The notes under the pieces were generated by a model. That model was not told the DNA's origin. It saw only the letters and a list, made by a program, of their open reading frames with translations, and searched no databases. From Protaetiibacter sp. SSC-01 (lineage in GTDB: Bacteria; Actinomycetota; Actinomycetes; Actinomycetales; Microbacteriaceae): 64,000 nucleotides of DNA. The translations under genes and the position numbers were made by a program. The DNA lies in contig NZ_CP059987.1 of assembly GCF_014483895.1 (NCBI RefSeq), positions 1,116,001 to 1,180,000 on the forward strand. The letters are read 5' to 3'. Shown piece after piece: positions 7,627 to 15,572 of this stretch. The stretch's first letter is position 1. Each line of letters opens with the position of its first letter.

Positions 7627-9204
7627 TCAGCTCTCGGTGCAGGGCCCCTCGAGCGGCTCGGGGTGGACCTCGATGCGCTGCTGCACGGGGATCTTGCCGT
7701 GGTTCTCGTCGTCGATCCAGAGGCGGAAGGGCGGCTCGCCGTCGGCGGGGTTCGGCACCTCCTCGTAGACGAGAATGGCGCGGTCGCCGCGCGTCACGGC
7801 GCTCGCCTCGGTCGGGGCGTAGCTGCCGGTCGCGCTCGGCGAGGCGGGCGCGCTGCGCAGCTGCCAGTCGAACTGCCACGGCCCGCGGAAGTCGCCGCAC
7901 ACCCGGCCGGTCCACGTGATCTCGACCGCGATGCCGCTGCCCTCGAGCGTGTAGCCGTAGGTGACGCCCTCGAACTTCCACCCCGGGGCACCGTAGCGCA
8001 CGGTCGCCTGGTGGCCGCCCTTCGGCGTCCGGGTGCTGAGGTGCACGCGGTACTCGGGGTCGCCGGATGCCGTGAAGGTGAACGTGCCGTGGCCGGTCGC
8101 GGAGGCGGGGGAGACGGAGCCGTCGCTCGTGGCGGCCTCGATCACGGCATCCGGGATCTCCTCGCCCGTCTTCGGGTCGATGACGCGCGCGTCGAAGCGC
8201 GCCTCGTCGCCGTCGGCGAGCGTCGTCTCGCCGCGGGTGTCGACGACGATGCGCACGCACAGGCCCTGGCGCTCGCGCAGCTCCTCGGCGCGATCGGCGA
8301 CATCGGAGGCGGCGCCCGCGAAGGCGTCGAGCTGCGCGCCGGCGAGTGTGATGGCGTCCTTCTCCGTGACCCCGGGCCCGGTGGTGGCCGACCATGTGCC
8401 GCGCGTGTCGCTCAGGTCGCCGCGCCCATCCCATCCGGTGAGGTCGGCGTCGACCGTGAACTCGATGCCCGTGACGCTCGTGCCGTCGGCGCCCTCGCCG
8501 CCGCCGCCCATGTCGACGCGCACGTCGCGCAGCGAGATCGTGCCGTCGGACTCGGGCACGACGGTACCCGACGTCGTGATGTCGACGTTCACCATCGCCC
8601 CGCCCGAGAGGATGCGCCGGCTCACGACGACCTCGAACTCGCCGGCCGGCTCGCCGGGTGCCGCGCACGGCACCGTGGTGCTCGTGCGCCTGATCGACTC
8701 GATCGATCCGCGACCCGTGTCGGGATCGCCCGTCGTGCCCACCTGGTCGTGCACCGACACCTCGCGCTGGTCCCGGATGGTGCTCGTGCGCGTGTCGGTG
8801 ATCACGGTCGGTCGGCCGCTCACCGTACCGGTCGTCGTCGTGCTGTGGTCGGTGACGACGGGCAGGTCGACCCCCGGGGTCCCGGTCGCGGCGACGGGCG
8901 TGATCGCGAATGCCGCGGGTTCCGTGCCGCTCATGCCGGCATCGCTGATGGCGCGTGCGAGCTCGCCGTCCACCCGCTCGGCGAATGCGGCCGAGCCGTC
9001 CGCGAGCGCCGCGATGCGCTCCTCGAAGGCCGCCTCGAGCGCATCCGCGTCGGGGCCCGCGTCGAGCCCGAGCACCTCGAAGACGCTGCCGCGCGGCGGC
9101 TCGGGGAACGGGTCGCCCGCGGGGGCGGTCGCGCACCCGGCGAGGAGGGCGACGGTGGCGATTGCGGGCAGCACGGTACGGTGCAGGCGTCGGGACCTGA
9201 GCAT
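7627..9204 (-). CDS. Large secreted lipoprotein, family of two in this window
   Basis: A 525-residue predicted lipoprotein: MLRSRRLHRTVLPAI, a hydrophobic stretch, and a lipobox ALLAGC. The mature protein begins with EPPRGSVFEVLGLDAGPDADALEAAFEERIAAL. A Thr/Val-rich beta region follows, then a helix before CVRIVVDTRG. An Ig-like part (ATGHGTFTFTASGDPEYRV) comes next, and the end reads PPFRLWIDDEN...IEVHPEPLEGPCTES. The gene at 16907-18523 encodes a paralogue with the same architecture and the same start and end motifs. Neither is a family I can name; a cell-surface role is likely. ATG 9204 was chosen from the signal peptide, since longer frames would include the tRNA. Confidence 0.8.
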   Translation of the reverse strand: MLRSRRLHRTVLPAIATVALLAGCATAPAGDPFPEPPRGSVFEVLGLDAGPDADALEAAFEERIAALADGSAAFAERVDGELARAISDAGMSGTEPAAFAITPVAATGTPGVDLPVVTDHSTTTTGTVSGRPTVITDTRTSTIRDQREVSVHDQVGTTGDPDTGRGSIESIRRTSTTVPCAAPGEPAGEFEVVVSRRILSGGAMVNVDITTSGTVVPESDGTISLRDVRVDMGGGGEGADGTSVTGIEFTVDADLTGWDGRGDLSDTRGTWSATTGPGVTEKDAITLAGAQLDAFAGAASDVADRAEELRERQGLCVRIVVDTRGETTLADGDEARFDARVIDPKTGEEIPDAVIEAATSDGSVSPASATGHGTFTFTASGDPEYRVHLSTRTPKGGHQATVRYGAPGWKFEGVTYGYTLEGSGIAVEITWTGRVCGDFRGPWQFDWQLRSAPASPSATGSYAPTEASAVTRGDRAILVYEEVPNPADGEPPFRLWIDDENHGKIPVQQRIEVHPEPLEGPCTES

Positions 9205-9280
9205 GATCCCAGGGTCGGCGGCCCGGTGTCCCGGATGCGAGGGGCGGTCGTCCTCGATCGCGCGGCGGTTCGGGCTTTCG

Positions 9281-9361
9281 TGCGGGAGGCGGGGCTCGAA
9301 CCCGCACGCCGTGAGGCACAGGAACCTAAATCCTGCGTGTCTACCGTTCCACCACTCCCGC
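9281..9361 (-). tRNA. tRNA-Leu (anticodon UAG)
   Basis: An 81-nt minus-strand cloverleaf. The acceptor stem is GCGGGAG (9361-9355) pairing with CTCCCGC (9288-9282), with discriminator A at 9281. The anticodon stem/loop is CAGGA-TTTAGGT-TCCTG, giving anticodon UAG. The T-arm GCGGGTTCGAGCCCCGC and a short variable arm fit a class II leucine tRNA. The CCA end is not encoded. Confidence 0.95.
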
Positions 9362-9373
9362 GGCCGGTTCAGT

Positions 9374-9667
9374 CTACGGCCGGGCCTCCCGGGTGGCGGC
9401 GGCATCCGCGGCCCCACGCAGCACGCGCAGCACGCTCTCGGCGGGCACCTCGCACGGCCGCAGCGCGGCGCCGCGGGAGGTGAGCCAGATGTTCGCGCCG
9501 AGGAGCTCGCCGTCGGCGAGCCGCTGCGCGTCGAACGTCACGACCCCGCCCCCGGCGCGCGTCGTGCGCGTGATGCCCCACGCGTCGCCGTCGAGCCGCA
9601 TCCGCGTCCAGCCCTCGGGGATGGCATGTACGAGCGCCGCGAGGTCGTCGCGCTGCGCGTCGCTCAT
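9374..9667 (-). CDS. Small conserved-looking protein of unknown function
   Basis: A 97-residue soluble protein starting MSDAQRDDLAALVHAIPEGW, with no signal peptide or membrane segment. A central beta-rich stretch (MRLDGDAWGITRTTRAGGGVVTFDAQ) and GANIWLTSRGAAL could be a compact alpha/beta fold. I do not recognise the family. It lies between tRNA-Leu and the Tad pilus operon and diverges from tadA. Codon use matches its neighbours. Confidence 0.7.
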   Translation of the reverse strand: MSDAQRDDLAALVHAIPEGWTRMRLDGDAWGITRTTRAGGGVVTFDAQRLADGELLGANIWLTSRGAALRPCEVPAESVLRVLRGAADAAATREARP

Positions 9668-9745
9668 GGGGTGCTCCTCGCTCGGCGGCCGGTTCCGACG
9701 ACACCCGATGCAACGCCGGATGCCGCACGTGCCTTCCCGACGACC

Positions 9746-9793
9746 TGTGGACAACGCGCGCGGCGGGTCGGGGCGGCGCGGCATCCTGTGCGG
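9746..9793 (+). promoter_or_regulatory. Candidate tadA control region with TGTGGACAAC element
   Basis: TGTGGACAAC begins exactly 48 nt before the tadA GTG, and CTGT sits at -8 to -5. The flp-like gene at 12922 has the same decamer starting at exactly -48 and the same CTGT at -8 to -5. The nonamer TGTGGACAA is also a consensus DnaA box. A shared control element of the pilus operon is likely (inference). Confidence 0.5.
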
Positions 9794-11050
9794 GTGACGA
9801 GCGCGGTCGGGGTCATCGCCGAGCAGGTGCGCGAGCGCGTGCGCCGCGACGGGGTCGACCTGCACGGCGACCGCGAGCTCGCGGCGCGGCTCGTGCGCGA
9901 CGAGGTGCAGCGGTACGCCGAGCGCGCCCTCGGCGGCTCGGTCCCGCTGCTCGACGACGAGGCGCGCATCGCGCGACAGGTCGTCGATGCGCTCACCGGC
10001 CTCGGCCCACTGCAGCCCTACCTCGACGATCCGACCGTCGAGGAGCTCTGGATCAACGCACCCGACCGCATCTTCATCGCCCGCGACGGCGTCTCCGAGC
10101 GCGTGCCGCTCGCCCTCACCGACGCCGAGGTGCGCGAACTGCTCGAGCGGATGCTGCACCGCACGGGCCGCCGCGTGGACCTGAGCTCGCCGTTCGTCGA
10201 CGCATCCCTGCCCGACGGTTCGCGCCTCCACGCCGTCATCCCCGACGTGACGCGCGGGCACGTCTCCCTCAACATCCGCCGCTTCCGCACGGGGATGCGC
10301 AGCCTCGTCGACCTCGTCGCGCTCGGTTCGCTCACGAGCCAGGCGGCGGGTTTCCTGCACGTCGCGGTGCGCACCGGCCACAACATCCTCGTGACGGGCG
10401 CCACCCACAGCGGCAAGACGACGCTGCTCGGCGCCCTCCTCGGCTCGTGCCGCCCCGCCGAGCGCATCGTGACCGTCGAGGAGACCTTCGAGCTCGCCCT
10501 CGACGCCGAGGACCACGTCGCGATGCAGTGCCGGCAGCCTAGCCTCGAGGGCACGGGCGAGATCAGCCTGCGCCGACTCATCAAGGAGTCGCTGCGGATG
10601 CGCCCCGACCGTCTCGTGGTCGGCGAGGTCCGCGAGGCGGAGGCACTCGACCTGCTCATCGCGCTCAACTCCGGGATCCCGGGCATGTGCTCGCTGCACG
10701 CGAACAGCGCCCGCGACGCGCTCGCGAAGCTCTGCACCCTGCCGCTGCTGGCGGGGCGCAACATCGACGTGTCGTTCGTGACGCCAACCGTCGCCTCGGC
10801 GATCGACCTCGTCGTGCATGCCGAGCTCGCGCGTGACGGACGCCGCCGCATCGTCGAGATCGTCGCGCCCACGGGCCGGGTCATCGCGGGCGCCGTCGAG
10901 TCGGTCGTGCTCTTCCGGCGCGAGTCCGGCGGTCTCGTCGCGACGGGTGAGCTGCCCCCGCGGATGGCGGGCTTCGAGCGCGCGGGCGTCGACCCCGCGG
11001 CGATCCTCCGCGAGACGCCGCGGGCGACGGATGCGGAGCCCGCCGCATGA
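9794..11050 (+). CDS. tadA: TadA/CpaF-type pilus assembly ATPase
   Basis: A hexameric secretion ATPase that powers assembly of Flp/Tad pili. The 418-residue product has the N-terminal domain of the CpaF family (PYLDDPTVEELWINAPDRIFIARDG). Its Walker A is GATHSGKT at residues 202-209, with a Walker-B/Asp-box region VTVEETFELAL and a His-box-like segment LRMRPDRLVVGEVREAEALDLL. GTG 9794 is the start with normal family length. It overlaps tadB by 4 bp. No TadZ, RcpC-like or prepilin peptidase gene is present beside it in this window. Confidence 0.93.
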   Translation: MTSAVGVIAEQVRERVRRDGVDLHGDRELAARLVRDEVQRYAERALGGSVPLLDDEARIARQVVDALTGLGPLQPYLDDPTVEELWINAPDRIFIARDGVSERVPLALTDAEVRELLERMLHRTGRRVDLSSPFVDASLPDGSRLHAVIPDVTRGHVSLNIRRFRTGMRSLVDLVALGSLTSQAAGFLHVAVRTGHNILVTGATHSGKTTLLGALLGSCRPAERIVTVEETFELALDAEDHVAMQCRQPSLEGTGEISLRRLIKESLRMRPDRLVVGEVREAEALDLLIALNSGIPGMCSLHANSARDALAKLCTLPLLAGRNIDVSFVTPTVASAIDLVVHAELARDGRRRIVEIVAPTGRVIAGAVESVVLFRRESGGLVATGELPPRMAGFERAGVDPAAILRETPRATDAEPAA

Positions 11051-11919
11051 TGCCCGCCGCTCTCGGTCTCGCGCTCGGCGTCGGCCTCGTGCTCGTCGCG
11101 GCGCCGTGGCTGTGGCCGGCGAAGGCAGTCGAGCGGCGGCTGGCGGCGCGGCGCGGGCCGATCGCCCGGCTGGGGGAGCGCATCCGTCAGGCGGGGTTCG
11201 GTCGGGTGTCGGTGCCGACGGTCGTCGCGGTGGCTCTGCTCATCGGGGTCGCTGCCGCCGCCGTCGTCTTCGCGTTCGTGCCGGTCGTGGCGCTCGCGAT
11301 CGCCGCGGGAGCCGCCGCGACCGCGCTTCCGTTCGCGGCGATCTCGGCGCGGGCGCGGGCGCGCCGCCGCGCGATGCGCGCGGTGTGGCCCGACGCGCTC
11401 GACCACCTCGTGGCGGGCCTGCGTTCGGGGCAGTCCCTCCCCGACGCGCTCGCGGCGCTCGGCGAGAGCGGACCGACGCCGTTGCGGCCGTCGTTCGTTT
11501 CCTTCTCCGCCGACCTCACCGCCACGGGTCAGCTCGCCGTCGCGCTCGACGCCCTCAAGCAGCGGCTCGCCGACCCCGTCGCAGATCGCGTCGTCGAGAC
11601 GTTGCGGGTGGCACGCGAGGTCGGCGGCACCGAACTGCCCGGGGTGCTGCGGGCGCTCGCGGCTCACCTGCGAGCGGATGCCGCCATCCGCTCCGAGGTC
11701 GAGGCGCGGCAGAGCTGGGTCGTGAGCGCCGCCCGACTCGGCGTCGCCGCACCGTGGGTCGTGCTGCTGCTGCTCGCGGCGCGCCCCGAGGCCGTGCGCG
11801 CCTACAACTCGCCCGCGGGGTTCGCCGTGCTCGCCGTCGGGCTCGTGGTCACCGTCGTCGCCTATCGCGTCATGGTGGCGATCGGCCGTCTTCCCGAGGA
11901 ACGGCGGTGGTTCGCATGA
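11047..11919 (+). CDS. tadB: TadB-like pilus assembly membrane protein
   Basis: An integral inner-membrane platform protein of the Tad pilus, 290 residues, with a GspF/T2SSF domain. There are N-terminal hydrophobic helices (residues 1-20 and about 55-100). The cytoplasmic domain contains MRAVWPDALDHLVAGLRSGQSLPDALAALGESGP and REVGGTELPGVLRALAAHLRADA, typical of T2SSF helices. Two C-terminal membrane segments follow. ATG overlaps the tadA stop (ATGA). Confidence 0.88.
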   Translation: MMPAALGLALGVGLVLVAAPWLWPAKAVERRLAARRGPIARLGERIRQAGFGRVSVPTVVAVALLIGVAAAAVVFAFVPVVALAIAAGAAATALPFAAISARARARRRAMRAVWPDALDHLVAGLRSGQSLPDALAALGESGPTPLRPSFVSFSADLTATGQLAVALDALKQRLADPVADRVVETLRVAREVGGTELPGVLRALAAHLRADAAIRSEVEARQSWVVSAARLGVAAPWVVLLLLAARPEAVRAYNSPAGFAVLAVGLVVTVVAYRVMVAIGRLPEERRWFA

Positions 11920-12854
11920 GCCCCACGCTCGCGGCAGCCGTCGCGCTCGGCGTCGTGCTCGGGCTCGGACTCTGGACGCTCGTCGCCCTGCTGCCTCGCA
12001 TGGGCGCGGGTCGACTCGCCGACCGGGTCGCGCCGTACGTGCTCGACGTCTCCGCGGATGCGCGCGAGTTGCGGTCGCGCCGCGGCGGCGAACCCGCCAC
12101 GGTGCTCGCCGAGCTCGTCGCGCCCACCATCCAGCGGCTGACCCGCGGTGTCGCCGCACTGCTCGGTGGGGATGCGACGGTCGCGCGCCGCCTCCGACAG
12201 GCCGGGTCCGGCGCGACGGTCAGCGCCTTCCGTGCGCGGCAGCTGCTGTGGGCGGCGGGAGGGGCCGCCGCGGGTGTCGTCGTCGCCATGCTCGCATCGC
12301 GTTCGACGGCGGTGTCGCCCGTCGTGCCGGTGGTCCTCGTCGCCGTGGCCGCGGCATCCGGCCTCCTGCTTCCCGAGCAGCTGCTCGCTCGCCGTGCGCA
12401 GGCGCGCCTCGCGCGGATCGCCGACGAGCTGCCGACCGTGCTTGAGTTCCTCAGCCTCGCGCTGTCGGCGGGTGAGACCGTGCGCGACGCGCTGCGCCGC
12501 GTGGCCCGCATCGGCTCGGGCGACCTTGCGCGCGAGCTCGGTCACGCGATGGCCGACGTCGAGGTCGGCGTACCGCTCACCGAGGCGCTGCAGCGCTGCG
12601 CCGCATCCCTCGAGCTCCCCGCGCTCAGTCGCACCGTCGAGCAGCTCACCACGGCGCTCGACCGCGGCAGCCCGCTCGTCGAGGTGCTGCGCGCGCAGTC
12701 GCAGGACTCGCGGGATGACGCGAAGCGCCAGCTGCTCGAATCGGCAGGCCGCAAGGAGGTCGCGATGCTCGTGCCGCTCGTGTTCCTCATCCTGCCCGTC
12801 ACGATCGTCTTCGCCCTGTTTCCGGCGACGCTCGTGCTCGAGCTCGGGCTCTGA
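11916..12854 (+). CDS. tadC: TadC-like pilus assembly membrane protein
   Basis: The second T2SSF-domain platform protein, 312 residues, forming a pair with TadB in the membrane. Hydrophobic segments occur near the N-terminus and around residues 100-150. The cytoplasmic domain reads IADELPTVLEFLSLALSAGETVRDALRRVARIGSGDLARELGHAMADVEVGVPLTEALQRCA. A last TM pair includes EVAMLVPLVFLILPVTIVFALFPATLVL. ATG 11916 overlaps the tadB stop as ATGA. A break of 67 bp with a new candidate promoter follows. Confidence 0.88.
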   Translation: MSPTLAAAVALGVVLGLGLWTLVALLPRMGAGRLADRVAPYVLDVSADARELRSRRGGEPATVLAELVAPTIQRLTRGVAALLGGDATVARRLRQAGSGATVSAFRARQLLWAAGGAAAGVVVAMLASRSTAVSPVVPVVLVAVAAASGLLLPEQLLARRAQARLARIADELPTVLEFLSLALSAGETVRDALRRVARIGSGDLARELGHAMADVEVGVPLTEALQRCAASLELPALSRTVEQLTTALDRGSPLVEVLRAQSQDSRDDAKRQLLESAGRKEVAMLVPLVFLILPVTIVFALFPATLVLELGL

Positions 12855-12873
12855 CGCCACCTCACGGGGCGGC

Positions 12874-12921
12874 TGTGGACAACTTCCGCGGCGCTCACAC
12901 GTCCCGCACCACACTGTCCGC
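12874..12921 (+). promoter_or_regulatory. Candidate control region of the pilin-like genes
   Basis: TGTGGACAAC at 12874-12883 starts exactly 48 nt before the ATG of the flp-like gene, and CTGT lies at -8 to -5. Both positions match the tadA upstream region at 9746. This suggests that assembly genes and pilin genes share a regulator (inference). Confidence 0.5.
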
Positions 12922-13086
12922 ATGCGCCGACTCCTGCACCGCCTCGCCGACGACCGGGGCGACGTCCCCGGCTGGGTTCTCATCACGCTCATGACGGCTG
13001 CGCTCGTCATCCTCATCTGGGCGCTCGCGGGCCCCGCGCTCGCCGACATCTTTCAGAACGCGATCGACAAGGTCTCCGGGATCTGA
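12922..13086 (+). CDS. Short Flp-pilin-like membrane protein without the Glu5 motif
   Basis: A 54-residue protein with a positive N-terminus (MRRLLHRLADDRG), one long hydrophobic helix (VLITLMTAALVILIWALAG) and a short amphipathic tail. Its size and place after tadC match the Flp major pilin. However, the usual G/xxxxEY processing site is replaced by DDRG-DVPGW, lacking the Glu at +5. It could be a divergent pilin or a pilus-associated membrane peptide. Confidence 0.72.
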   Translation: MRRLLHRLADDRGDVPGWVLITLMTAALVILIWALAGPALADIFQNAIDKVSGI

Positions 13087-13087
13087 G

Positions 13088-13480
13088 GTGCGGATGCCGC
13101 AGCTGGCCGACGACCGCGGCTCGGCGCCCGTCGAGTTCGTGCTCGTTGGGGTGCTGCTGACCTTCCTCGCGCTCGCCGTCGTGCAGCTGACGCTCGCCCT
13201 CCACATCCGCAACACCGCGCTCGACGCCGCGGCCGAGGGCGCCCGCTACGGCTCGCTCGCCGACAACGAGCCGGCGGATGCCGTGCCGCGCACCGTCGAG
13301 CTCATCACGACCGCGATCGGCCCCGACTACGCGAGCGATGTCAGCGTGCGCGAGGGGGAGTGGATGGGGGTGCCCTCGGTGATCGTGTCGGTGCGCACGA
13401 CGCTTCCGCTGCTCGGGCTGCTCGGCCCCGATCGCGCACTGGAGGTGGAGGGGCATGCGGCGCGCGAGACGCTGGAGTGA
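13088..13480 (+). CDS. TadE-like pseudopilin
   Basis: A 130-residue minor pilin-like protein. The N-terminus has the TadE signature DDRG-SAPVEFVLVGVLLTFLALAVVQL, with Glu at +5 and Phe at +6 after the putative cleavage glycine. A single hydrophobic helix follows. Next come NTALDAAAEGARYGSLADNE, a very conserved TadE segment, and a beta-rich periplasmic end. GTG 13088 follows the preceding stop by 1 nt; ATG 13094 is an alternative. Confidence 0.88.
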   Translation: MRMPQLADDRGSAPVEFVLVGVLLTFLALAVVQLTLALHIRNTALDAAAEGARYGSLADNEPADAVPRTVELITTAIGPDYASDVSVREGEWMGVPSVIVSVRTTLPLLGLLGPDRALEVEGHAARETLE

Positions 13481-13925
13481 GGTGCGCGAGCTGCGCGACG
13501 ACTCGGGTTCGGCGTCGCTCGAGTTCATCACGGCGGGCGTGATGCTGCTCGTGCCGCTCGTCTACCTCGTGCTCGTCGTGTCGGCGGTGCAGGCCGGGTC
13601 GCTCGGCGTCGAAGGCGCCGCGCGCCAGGCGAGCCGCGTGTTCGTGCAGGCGCCCACCGAGGCGGATGCGCGCGCGGCCGCCGAGCGTGCCATCCGCGTG
13701 ACCCTCGCCGACTACGGCGTCGACGCGGCGCAGGCGCAGGTCGCGGTGACGTGCCGCCCCGATCCGTCGGACTGCCTCGCACGGCAGGGCTTCGTCACCG
13801 TCGAGATCGCGGCCGTCGTGCCGTTGCCGTTCGCCCCGCCCGTGCTCGGACTCGACGTCGCCCTCGCCGTGCCGGTGCACGCCGTCGCGACCGAGCAGGT
13901 CTCGCGCTTCCGGGCGGGACCGTGA
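13455..13925 (+). CDS. TadE/TadF-like pseudopilin
   Basis: A 156-residue second TadE-family protein. The leader MRRARRWSEVRELRDDSG precedes SASLEFITAGVMLLVPLVYLVLVVSAVQAGS, again with Glu at +5 and Phe at +6. It continues with GVEGAARQASRVFVQA and a C-terminal domain containing CRPDPSDC, which may form a disulfide outside the membrane. A strong GGAGG site precedes the ATG. It overlaps the previous gene by 26 bp and the next by 4 bp, so the pilin genes form one unit. Confidence 0.88.
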   Translation: MRRARRWSEVRELRDDSGSASLEFITAGVMLLVPLVYLVLVVSAVQAGSLGVEGAARQASRVFVQAPTEADARAAAERAIRVTLADYGVDAAQAQVAVTCRPDPSDCLARQGFVTVEIAAVVPLPFAPPVLGLDVALAVPVHAVATEQVSRFRAGP

Positions 13926-14368
13926 AGCGGATGCGGGCGGCGCTCGCCGCCGACGACGGGTCGACACTGCCGCTCGTGGCGTTCTTCACCTTTCTCGGAC
14001 TGCTCATCGTGCTGCTCGTGACGGCCGCCACGTCGCTGTACCTCGAGAAGAAGCGTCTCTTCACGATCGCCGACGGCGCGGCACTCGTCGGGGCCGAGTC
14101 GTTCGAACTCGAGTCGGTGCAGGTGGGACCGGGCGGGCCGCGACCCCTCCTCGACGACGCGGGGGTCGCATCCGCTGTCCACGACTACCTCGCCGGCAAC
14201 CCGGCACCCGATCTCCACGGGCTCGGCGTCGAGCGGGCGTTCACCGCCGACGGGCTCAGCGCGACGGTCACGATGTCGTCGTACTGGCGGCCGCCCGTCG
14301 TGACGGTCTTCGTGCCCGAGGGCATCCGCGTCGAGGCGACGGCCACCGCCCGCTCCGTCTTCGGCTGA
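13922..14368 (+). CDS. TadG-like pilus-locus membrane protein
   Basis: A 148-residue protein with one N-terminal hydrophobic helix (LPLVAFFTFLGLLIVLLVTAATSLYLEKKRLFTIADGAALVGA), the typical start of TadG/flp-pilus helicase-associated secreted proteins. A soluble domain of about 100 residues follows. It begins MRAALAADDGSTLPL, so the DDxG-type leader is kept but Glu +5 is missing. GTG 13922 overlaps the previous stop (GTGA); ATG 13931 is an alternative. Last gene of the Tad operon. Confidence 0.82.
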   Translation: MKRMRAALAADDGSTLPLVAFFTFLGLLIVLLVTAATSLYLEKKRLFTIADGAALVGAESFELESVQVGPGGPRPLLDDAGVASAVHDYLAGNPAPDLHGLGVERAFTADGLSATVTMSSYWRPPVVTVFVPEGIRVEATATARSVFG

Positions 14369-14380
14369 CGTCACCCGCCC

Positions 14381-14471
14381 GCGCGCCAGTCTTCGGCCGA
14401 GCGCGCCCGTCTTCGGTCGAGCGCGCCCGTCTTCGGTCGAAAGGGCGCCAGTCTTCGGCCGAGCGCGCCAG
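14381..14471. repeat. 20-bp tandem repeat, four units
   Basis: The unit is GCGCGCCCGTCTTCGGTCGA with small variations. It is seen at 14381-14400, 14401-14420, 14421-14440 and (22 nt) 14441-14462, with a partial unit to 14471. The last codons of the upstream TadG-like gene (CCGTCTTCGGCTGA) resemble the unit, so the array may have grown from the gene end. Confidence 0.85.
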
Positions 14472-14511
14472 ACATCCCTGGCGCGGCGAGCCAAGGGCTG
14501 CAGCGTTTGGC
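14463..14511. repeat. Dispersed palindromic repeat, family B
   Basis: A GCGCCAG...CTGGCGC stem is followed by CCAAGGGCTGCAGCGTTTGG. It is the same two-part organisation found at 23258-23330 and, inverted, at 52734-52783, with a palindrome-only copy at 54014-54035. It abuts the promoter of the gene starting at 14534. Confidence 0.75.
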
Positions 14512-14533
14512 GAAACCGGCCTACGGTGACTGC

Positions 14534-14923
14534 GTGGACGTGAGCGCGTGGATCGAGCACCGGCGAGCCGACGGGGAGCTGGTCGGGTGGATGCGGCCCG
14601 AGGGGGACGGGTTCGTGCCGGTCGACCTGCTCGGGCGGGATCGCGCGGGCGTGCTCGACTGGCTCGCGGCGGAGGAGCTGCTCGACGGGCTCGGGATCGG
14701 GTACCTCGCCGACGCGTACGTGCTCGAACGGCCGGGGCGCGCGCCGCTGCGCGTGCGGATCCTCGAGATGTCGACCGACCGCATCCGGGTGAAGCGCGAC
14801 GACTTCGGGGCGATCGACGTGCCGCTCGAGTCGCATGAGCTCGCATGGCCCATGCCAGCCGAGCTGCGGCCGCTCGAGCCGGGTGAGCACACGGGGGAGT
14901 GGCCGTTCGCCGCCGAGGCGTGA
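14534..14923 (+). CDS. Protein of unknown function, 129 residues
   Basis: A soluble acidic protein beginning VDVSAWIEHRRADGELVGWM, with no signal peptide or membrane helix. GTG 14534 lies 6 nt after a TACGGT -10 box, so it is probably leaderless. Segments such as LLGRDRAGVLDWLAAEELLDGLGIGYLADAYVLE and RVRILEMSTDRIRVKRDDFGAIDVPLESHELAWP suggest an alpha/beta fold. I recognise no catalytic motif. It stands alone between repeat DNA and a lipoprotein gene. Confidence 0.75.
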   Translation: MDVSAWIEHRRADGELVGWMRPEGDGFVPVDLLGRDRAGVLDWLAAEELLDGLGIGYLADAYVLERPGRAPLRVRILEMSTDRIRVKRDDFGAIDVPLESHELAWPMPAELRPLEPGEHTGEWPFAAEA

Positions 14924-15014
14924 CCTGATCGTGCCTTGACCACCGCGCGGCCGAGCGGCGAGGCTGCGTCGAGAGAGCGTGTCATCCCCCCCTCGAGCCC
15001 CGAAAGGGACCGCC

Positions 15015-15572
15015 ATGAAGACCTCGCCCCGCACCACCACCGCCACCACCGCAGCAGCCGCCGCGGCGCTCCTGCTGCTCGTCGCCCTCGCCGGGTGCGC
15101 GCCGACCGAGGCCGAGCCGACGGCGACGCCCACGGCATCCGCGACGCCCGACGAGGCCGAGACGGAGACGCCGACGCCCACGCCGACGCCCGAGGAGCCC
15201 GTGCTCGACGCGTCGGAGCGTGCTGCGATCGTCGAGGGCGTCGAGACGGGCGAGCCCGCCGCGATCGGGCCGCACCTGGCCGACCCGGTGACCTACATCC
15301 TCGCGTCGTCGGAGTGCTGCGGGCCGCTCACCCCCGTCGACGCGCTCTCGGAGCTGCTGTCGTACACGGCCGGATCGAGCGGGTGGAGCACCGACGTCGA
15401 CCCGGCGTACCTCGACCAGGTGCGGGTGAGCCCGTACTACGCCGACTACGTGCCCGCCGACGTCATCGCGATGAAGGCGTCGTCCGACGACCTCGTGGTC
15501 ATCTTCGGCGTCGAGGGCGAGTACATCACCTCGGTGCTCGTCGGCTTCGAGGACATCCTGCTGTTCAGCTAG
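15015..15572 (+). CDS. Secreted lipoprotein of unknown function
   Basis: A 185-residue predicted lipoprotein: a Thr/Ala-rich signal peptide ending LVALAGC, then a Thr-Pro-rich linker (TPTPTPTPEEP). The compact domain has TYILASSECCGPLTPVDALSELLSYTAGSSGWSTDVD and ends IFGVEGEYITSVLVGFEDILLFS. The fold resembles small NTF2-like or immunity-type domains but no family is identified. ATG 15015 follows an AAAGGGA site. It overlaps the convergent MFS gene by 8 bp. Confidence 0.8.
   Translation: MKTSPRTTTATTAAAAAALLLLVALAGCAPTEAEPTATPTASATPDEAETETPTPTPTPEEPVLDASERAAIVEGVETGEPAAIGPHLADPVTYILASSECCGPLTPVDALSELLSYTAGSSGWSTDVDPAYLDQVRVSPYYADYVPADVIAMKASSDDLVVIFGVEGEYITSVLVGFEDILLFS

Noticed and set aside
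14381-14471. CRISPR array
   Set aside because: Units are adjacent 20-mers with no spacers and no cas genes.
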